From: Alphaproteobacteria bacterium
Lineage (GTDB): Bacteria; Pseudomonadota; Alphaproteobacteria; CAAGCB01; CAG-977
Assembly (NCBI GenBank): GCA_017616015.1
Contig: JAFZYY010000021.1
Span: 1 to 32,957 of the forward strand
Direction of reading: 5' to 3'
Length of the DNA stretch: 32,957 bases
Shown: piece by piece, positions 29,709-32,957 of the stretch
Layout: every line of letters starts with the position of its first letter
Position numbering within the stretch: the first letter of the stretch is position 1
The notes under the pieces: generated by a model
Database searches by the model: none
Seen by the model: only the letters and a program-made list of their open reading frames with translations
Told to the model about the DNA's origin: nothing
Translations under genes and position numbers: made by a program

Positions 29709-30475
29709 CAGACGAAATAAAAGCATTTTGCGATTATCTGAAAAAGCAAGTCGCAGACTACAGCCTGTATTTATGGGGCGGACAGGGCGAACCCGTCGAG
29801 GAATCCGGGCTGGTAAATATGCGATATATTTGCCGGAAAGAACAGAACCAAAACCGCGCCGAACAAGTCGCGGCGAAGATCGTAGACTGCTACTACCATA
29901 GCTACGACATGAGCGAAGCAAAATTTTTTGATTGCAGCGGTTTGGGCACGGCCTACTTCATGGGAAAAGGATACATAAAAGACGATTTGACCGCCGCGGG
30001 GTTATATAACATTTGCCCGACGCACCCGGACTTGTCGCAAGTCAGACCCGGCGACATGGTTTTTAAAAACAAGACGACCAGCGGCTGGGGGCATGTTGGT
30101 TACGTATCGGGAACCAGCGCCACAGGCGAAACCCTTGTAACGGAAGCCCGCGGGCGTTCGTATGGAGTCGTAACGCGGACGCTTGCGAATGGGGAGTGGC
30201 AAGCAACAGGCCGCCCGGGATTTTGGAGCGACGAAACACCCGCCCCGGAATTTGTCCGGAATCTGTACTACCGAAAAGGCAATTTAATGCGCGGCGACGA
30301 CGTGCGCGCGGTTCAAGTCAGATTAACAGAGTTGAACATAGAAACGGGCGAGATTGACGGCGTTTTCGGATTGAAGACAAAAGAAGCGGTAATAGACTAC
30401 CAAATAATAGCGGGCTTGACCGTTGACGGCATAGTCGGCCGCAATACATGGAACGCACTATTTGGCGAGGATTGA
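29705..30475 (+). CDS. Endolysin: NlpC/P60-type peptidase with PG-binding domain
   Basis: The 256-residue protein has an NlpC/P60-like cysteine peptidase: Cys 77 (FFDCSGLG), His 130 (WGHVGYV) and the RPGDMVF strand. Residues about 190-256 form a peptidoglycan-binding domain (RGDDVRAVQVRLTELNIETG, DGVFGLKTKEAVIDYQ, VDGIVGRNTWNALFG). No signal peptide is seen, so it relies on the holin for export. Lies directly after the holin. Confidence 0.92.
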   Translation: MTDEIKAFCDYLKKQVADYSLYLWGGQGEPVEESGLVNMRYICRKEQNQNRAEQVAAKIVDCYYHSYDMSEAKFFDCSGLGTAYFMGKGYIKDDLTAAGLYNICPTHPDLSQVRPGDMVFKNKTTSGWGHVGYVSGTSATGETLVTEARGRSYGVVTRTLANGEWQATGRPGFWSDETPAPEFVRNLYYRKGNLMRGDDVRAVQVRLTELNIETGEIDGVFGLKTKEAVIDYQIIAGLTVDGIVGRNTWNALFGED

Positions 30476-30481
30476 TAAAAC

Positions 30482-31720
30482 ATGCGAAAGAGTAAAAGCA
30501 GCGACGCGCTACAAATTGAATATTTACCCGTTGACAGCTTGCAATCATACGAGAACAACGCGAGAGCGCACGCGGACGCGGATATAAATGCAATATGCGA
30601 AAGTATTGCACAATTTGGCTTTTCCGACCCGATCGGCATTTGGAGCGAAAACAATCTGATAGTTGAGGGGCACGGGAGACTTGAAGCCGCCAAGCGTTTG
30701 GGGCTTGACGCCGTACCCTGTATCCGTTTAGATCATCTCACGGACGAAGAGCGCCGGGCGTACGCGATCGCCCACAACAAAACCGCGGAGCTTTCAAAGT
30801 GGGACTTTGAAAAGCTGGATTTGGAAATTGCAAGCTTGCCGCAGATCAACTTCACGGCGTTGGGCTTTGAACCCGTCGAGGGGGGGCGGCATGAATGGTT
30901 CGACCGGGAAGACAAAGACGGCAACCAGCACCAAGAGGGAAACGACGAATACAACGCATTTGTTGACAAGTTCGAGCAGCCGAAAACCACCGACGATTGT
31001 TATACGCCCGAAAATGTTTATAACGTGATTGCGGATTGGGTTGCCAAAGAGTACGGAAAAAACAAAAAGGACTTTGCAAGACCGTTTTATCCCGGCGGAG
31101 ATTATCAAAACGAAAAATATAAAAAGGGTTGCACCGTCGTAGACAATCCGCCTTTTAGCATATTGTCGGAAATCATAAAATACTATAACGCCAAAAAGAT
31201 AGATTATTTTTTGTTTTGTCCGGGTTTGCTTTTGGGTTCGCCGTGCCGCAATAACGCCTGTATCATTTGCACCGACGCACAGATCATGTACGAGAACAAG
31301 GCAATTATTAAAACCAATTTTGTCACGAACATGGAACCGGGGCTGATAGCGCGAACGGTTCCGGAGCTTTTCGAGATCATCAAAGAAGAGGACGCGAAAA
31401 ACCGGGCGGAGCTGACACGCACGAATCCCGTTTATAAATACCCGCCGCACTTACAGACAGCGGCAAGCTTGAATTATATGGCGCATTATGGGATCCCGTT
31501 TTCAATCCGCAAAGAATCTGCCGTGGTTGTTGATGATTTGGACGCCATGAAAGAATATAAAAAGACTATTTTCGGCGACGGGCTTTTGCTTTCAGAAGCG
31601 GCAGCAGAAGCGGCAGCAGAAGCGGCAGCAGAAGCGGCAGGCATTGAGGGCAGCGCAAAAAATCCGATCGTTTGGGAATTAAGCGAAAGAGAAAAGGAAA
31701 TTATAAAAGGGCTTAAATAA
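30482..31720 (+). CDS. ParB-like domain fused to EcoRI-type adenine methylase
   Basis: The 412-residue protein has an N-terminal ParB/Srx-type domain (residues 12-110; EYLPVDSLQSYENNAR, VEGHGRLEAAKRLG) followed by a region resembling EcoRI-type adenine methyltransferases: DDCYTPENVYNVIADWV and the catalytic-type DNPPF at 221-225. Near residue 372 there is an (EAAA)-repeat helix. The fusion may scan DNA and methylate it, protecting packaged DNA or marking packaging sites. It stands between lysis genes and the TerS-like gene. Confidence 0.82.
   Translation: MRKSKSSDALQIEYLPVDSLQSYENNARAHADADINAICESIAQFGFSDPIGIWSENNLIVEGHGRLEAAKRLGLDAVPCIRLDHLTDEERRAYAIAHNKTAELSKWDFEKLDLEIASLPQINFTALGFEPVEGGRHEWFDREDKDGNQHQEGNDEYNAFVDKFEQPKTTDDCYTPENVYNVIADWVAKEYGKNKKDFARPFYPGGDYQNEKYKKGCTVVDNPPFSILSEIIKYYNAKKIDYFLFCPGLLLGSPCRNNACIICTDAQIMYENKAIIKTNFVTNMEPGLIARTVPELFEIIKEEDAKNRAELTRTNPVYKYPPHLQTAASLNYMAHYGIPFSIRKESAVVVDDLDAMKEYKKTIFGDGLLLSEAAAEAAAEAAAEAAGIEGSAKNPIVWELSEREKEIIKGLK
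31595..31640 (+). repeat. 12-base tandem repeat encoding an EAAA helix
   Basis: GAAGCGGCAGCA occurs three times and a partial fourth time. Each unit encodes EAAA, so changes in copy number keep the reading frame but alter the length of a rigid helix in the methylase fusion. Confidence 0.9.
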
Positions 31721-31735
31721 AAAGGAGTGGTTATT

Positions 31736-32227
31736 ATCGGGGACAAAAAGAACGCAGGCCCGCCAAAGAAGCGCGGCCGCAAGAGCGCATACGAACAAAA
31801 GATAAGACCAAACCTTGCACAAATAGCAGAATGGGCGAAAGAGCGCACGGACGAACAGATAGCGCGATTATTGGACGTCACGCCGCAAACATTTTGCAAA
31901 TACAAACAAGAAAAAACGGAATTGTTTGAAGCCTTAAAACATGGCAGAACAGCGCTTGTTGAGAATTTATATAATACGCTTATAAAAAAAGCCCAAGGCT
32001 TTCAATACACGGAAAGCAAGACGATCGAGGAAGCAGACCAAAACGGCAATTTAACAATAACGCGAAAAGAGACATACACCCGCACGGCCTTGCCGGACGT
32101 TGCGGCAATTCACTTGTTATTAAAGAATTACGATCGCGAAAATTGGAGCGAAAACCCGCAAATGTTAGAGTTGAAGCGGCAAGAGCTGGAGATACAGAAA
32201 CAAAAAGCCGACGCCGCAGCATGGTAA
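31736..32227 (+). CDS. TerS-like HTH protein with unusual start codon
   Basis: The protein has a basic N terminus (AGPPKKRGRKSAYEQK), a HTH (IAEWAKERTDEQIARLLDVT, FCKYKQEKTELFEAL), and a C-terminal region typical of phage small terminases (LYNTLIKKAQGFQYTESKTI, RTALPDVAAIHLLLKNYDRE). The ribosome site AAGGAG is at 31722-31727. No ATG follows; GTG 31727 overlaps the site itself, so ATC 31736 (8 bases on, where ATG would be expected) or ATT 31733 is the likely start. Length from 31736 is 163 residues. It would bind the packaging site. Confidence 0.7.
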   Translation: MGDKKNAGPPKKRGRKSAYEQKIRPNLAQIAEWAKERTDEQIARLLDVTPQTFCKYKQEKTELFEALKHGRTALVENLYNTLIKKAQGFQYTESKTIEEADQNGNLTITRKETYTRTALPDVAAIHLLLKNYDRENWSENPQMLELKRQELEIQKQKADAAAW

Positions 32228-32234
32228 AAGTAAT

Positions 32235-32918
32235 ATGTTTACACTTGAAAATTTTTATCATTCAAAAGAATGGGAGCGCTTTCGTTTGACGATCATCAGC
32301 GACCGCACGAAAGACGATGGCTTTATTTACGACGAAGTAACCGGGCGGCCAATATTGCGCATGTATGATTTAATCCTGCATCACAAAAAAGAGCTGACAC
32401 CCGAGAACGTAAACGATTATAACGTAAGCCTTAACCCGGAAAATATAATGGTTGTAAGCCACAAGACGCACAACCTTATACACGACAATTTCAACACATA
32501 CCGGCGCCAGCAAGTTTTCCTTGTGTACGGCGCACCGCTTTCCGGGAAATCTATATGGGTTGAATCAAACAAAGGGCCAGGCGATTTAATTGTTGATATT
32601 AATAATATTTGGCAATGTATATCCGGCGACGCTGGCACCAAAGACAACAGACTTAAAAGCGTTGTGTTTAAGATCAGGGACACGGAGCTCGAAGCGGTCC
32701 GGTACCGGTTAGGCAAATGGAACAATGCGTACATTATTGGCGGCTATCCGTCAAAGATCGAGCGCGAAAGAATACTGCAGGAAATGGGAGCGCGGGAAAT
32801 ATTCATAGACGAGACGCGCGACACATGCATGGAGCGAGCGGAGACGACAGCGGATCCGGAAGCAATGAAAAAATATATTGCGGAATGGTTCGACCGGTTC
32901 GAGATCGGGCAGGCATGA
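32235..32918 (+). CDS. HNH endonuclease fused to P-loop kinase-like domain
   Basis: The 227-residue protein has an HNH-type nuclease in residues 1-88: LILHHKKELTPENVNDYN (His 49-50), NPENIMVVSHKTHNLIHDNF (Asn 70, His 76, 79 and 83). Residues 93-227 form a P-loop domain with Walker A GAPLSGKS (99-106), IVDINNIWQ and IIGGYPSKIERERILQ, close to AAA_33/polynucleotide-kinase-like enzymes. HNH proteins next to terminases help cos cleavage in HK97-type phages. The kinase-like part is an addition whose substrate is unknown. Confidence 0.78.
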   Translation: MFTLENFYHSKEWERFRLTIISDRTKDDGFIYDEVTGRPILRMYDLILHHKKELTPENVNDYNVSLNPENIMVVSHKTHNLIHDNFNTYRRQQVFLVYGAPLSGKSIWVESNKGPGDLIVDINNIWQCISGDAGTKDNRLKSVVFKIRDTELEAVRYRLGKWNNAYIIGGYPSKIERERILQEMGAREIFIDETRDTCMERAETTADPEAMKKYIAEWFDRFEIGQA

Positions 32919-32957
32919 CACCCCCCGGTACCGCGGAAAAAAAACGCGTTGAGGGAC
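32919..32957. other. Non-coding end of window; possible cos or junction region
   Basis: After the HNH fusion gene the sequence runs C6-GGTACC then GCGGAAAAAA (32933-32942). The first bases of the window contain TTTTTTCCGC (3-12), which is the exact complement, so a 10-bp stem with a 17-nt loop forms if the ends are joined. This supports circularity and may mark the packaging cut site. Confidence 0.45.

Noticed and set aside
31595-31640. Tandem repeat as an on/off phase switch
   Set aside because: The unit is 12 bases, so copy-number change keeps the frame; it can only alter helix length.

Overview
The window reads as one complete temperate siphophage genome of a Gram-positive host (Bacillota, most likely a gut clostridial lineage), about 33 kb, probably circular with an arbitrary or cos-like break at base 1. 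The evidence is an HK97-type head, a siphovirus tail module (tail-chaperone frameshift, tape measure, Dit, ReqiPepy6 Gp37-like protein), an r1t-type holin, sigma-A-like promoters, strong AAAGGGGG/GAGAGG ribosome sites and an attachment core that is the 3' half of a tRNA-Lys(UUU). The attP core is flanked on both sides by integrase arm-type repeats, so this is the excised phage form and not an integrated prophage. A 10-bp inverted repeat joins the last and first bases of the window, which fits a circular molecule.

Layout, starting from the attachment site and moving right. 17.1-17.5 kb is attP. 17.5-19.5 kb is a leftward lysogeny operon (two Xre-type repressors and a tyrosine integrase). 19.55-19.70 kb is a divergent control region with two promoters and palindromic operators. 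19.7-28.8 kb is the rightward early operon: Cro-like protein, excisionase-like protein, YqaJ exonuclease, DUF1351, RecT, DUF1064, a replication initiator with an internal iteron-like origin, a SleB-like hydrolase, a methyltransferase-like protein, many small proteins and finally a sigma-region-4/ArpU-like protein that probably switches on late genes. A terminator and about 350 bp of non-coding DNA follow. 29.2-32.9 kb is the start of the late operon: XhlA-like protein, holin, endolysin, a ParB plus EcoRI-type methylase fusion, a TerS-like protein and an HNH plus P-loop fusion.

Across the window ends the late operon continues with two tail-fibre-like genes, a short P27-type small terminase, then large terminase, portal, prohead protease, major capsid, head accessory and connector genes (2-9 kb), and the tail genes (9-15.6 kb). 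The order lysis, packaging, head, tail is lambda-like. The placement of the fibre genes before the terminase is unusual.

Between the last tail gene and attP lies an accessory (moron-like) segment that would sit at one prophage edge. It holds a promoter-terminator pair that seems to define a 75-nt small RNA, then a second strong promoter with a perfect palindrome, driving five small genes separated by GC-rich hairpins. The single-stranded linker of the predicted small RNA is complementary to a 12-nt leader motif (ACGAAAGAGAGG or close) found 7-8 nt before the start codons of seven phage genes, mainly early ones. This possible small-RNA regulon is the observation I consider most worth testing.
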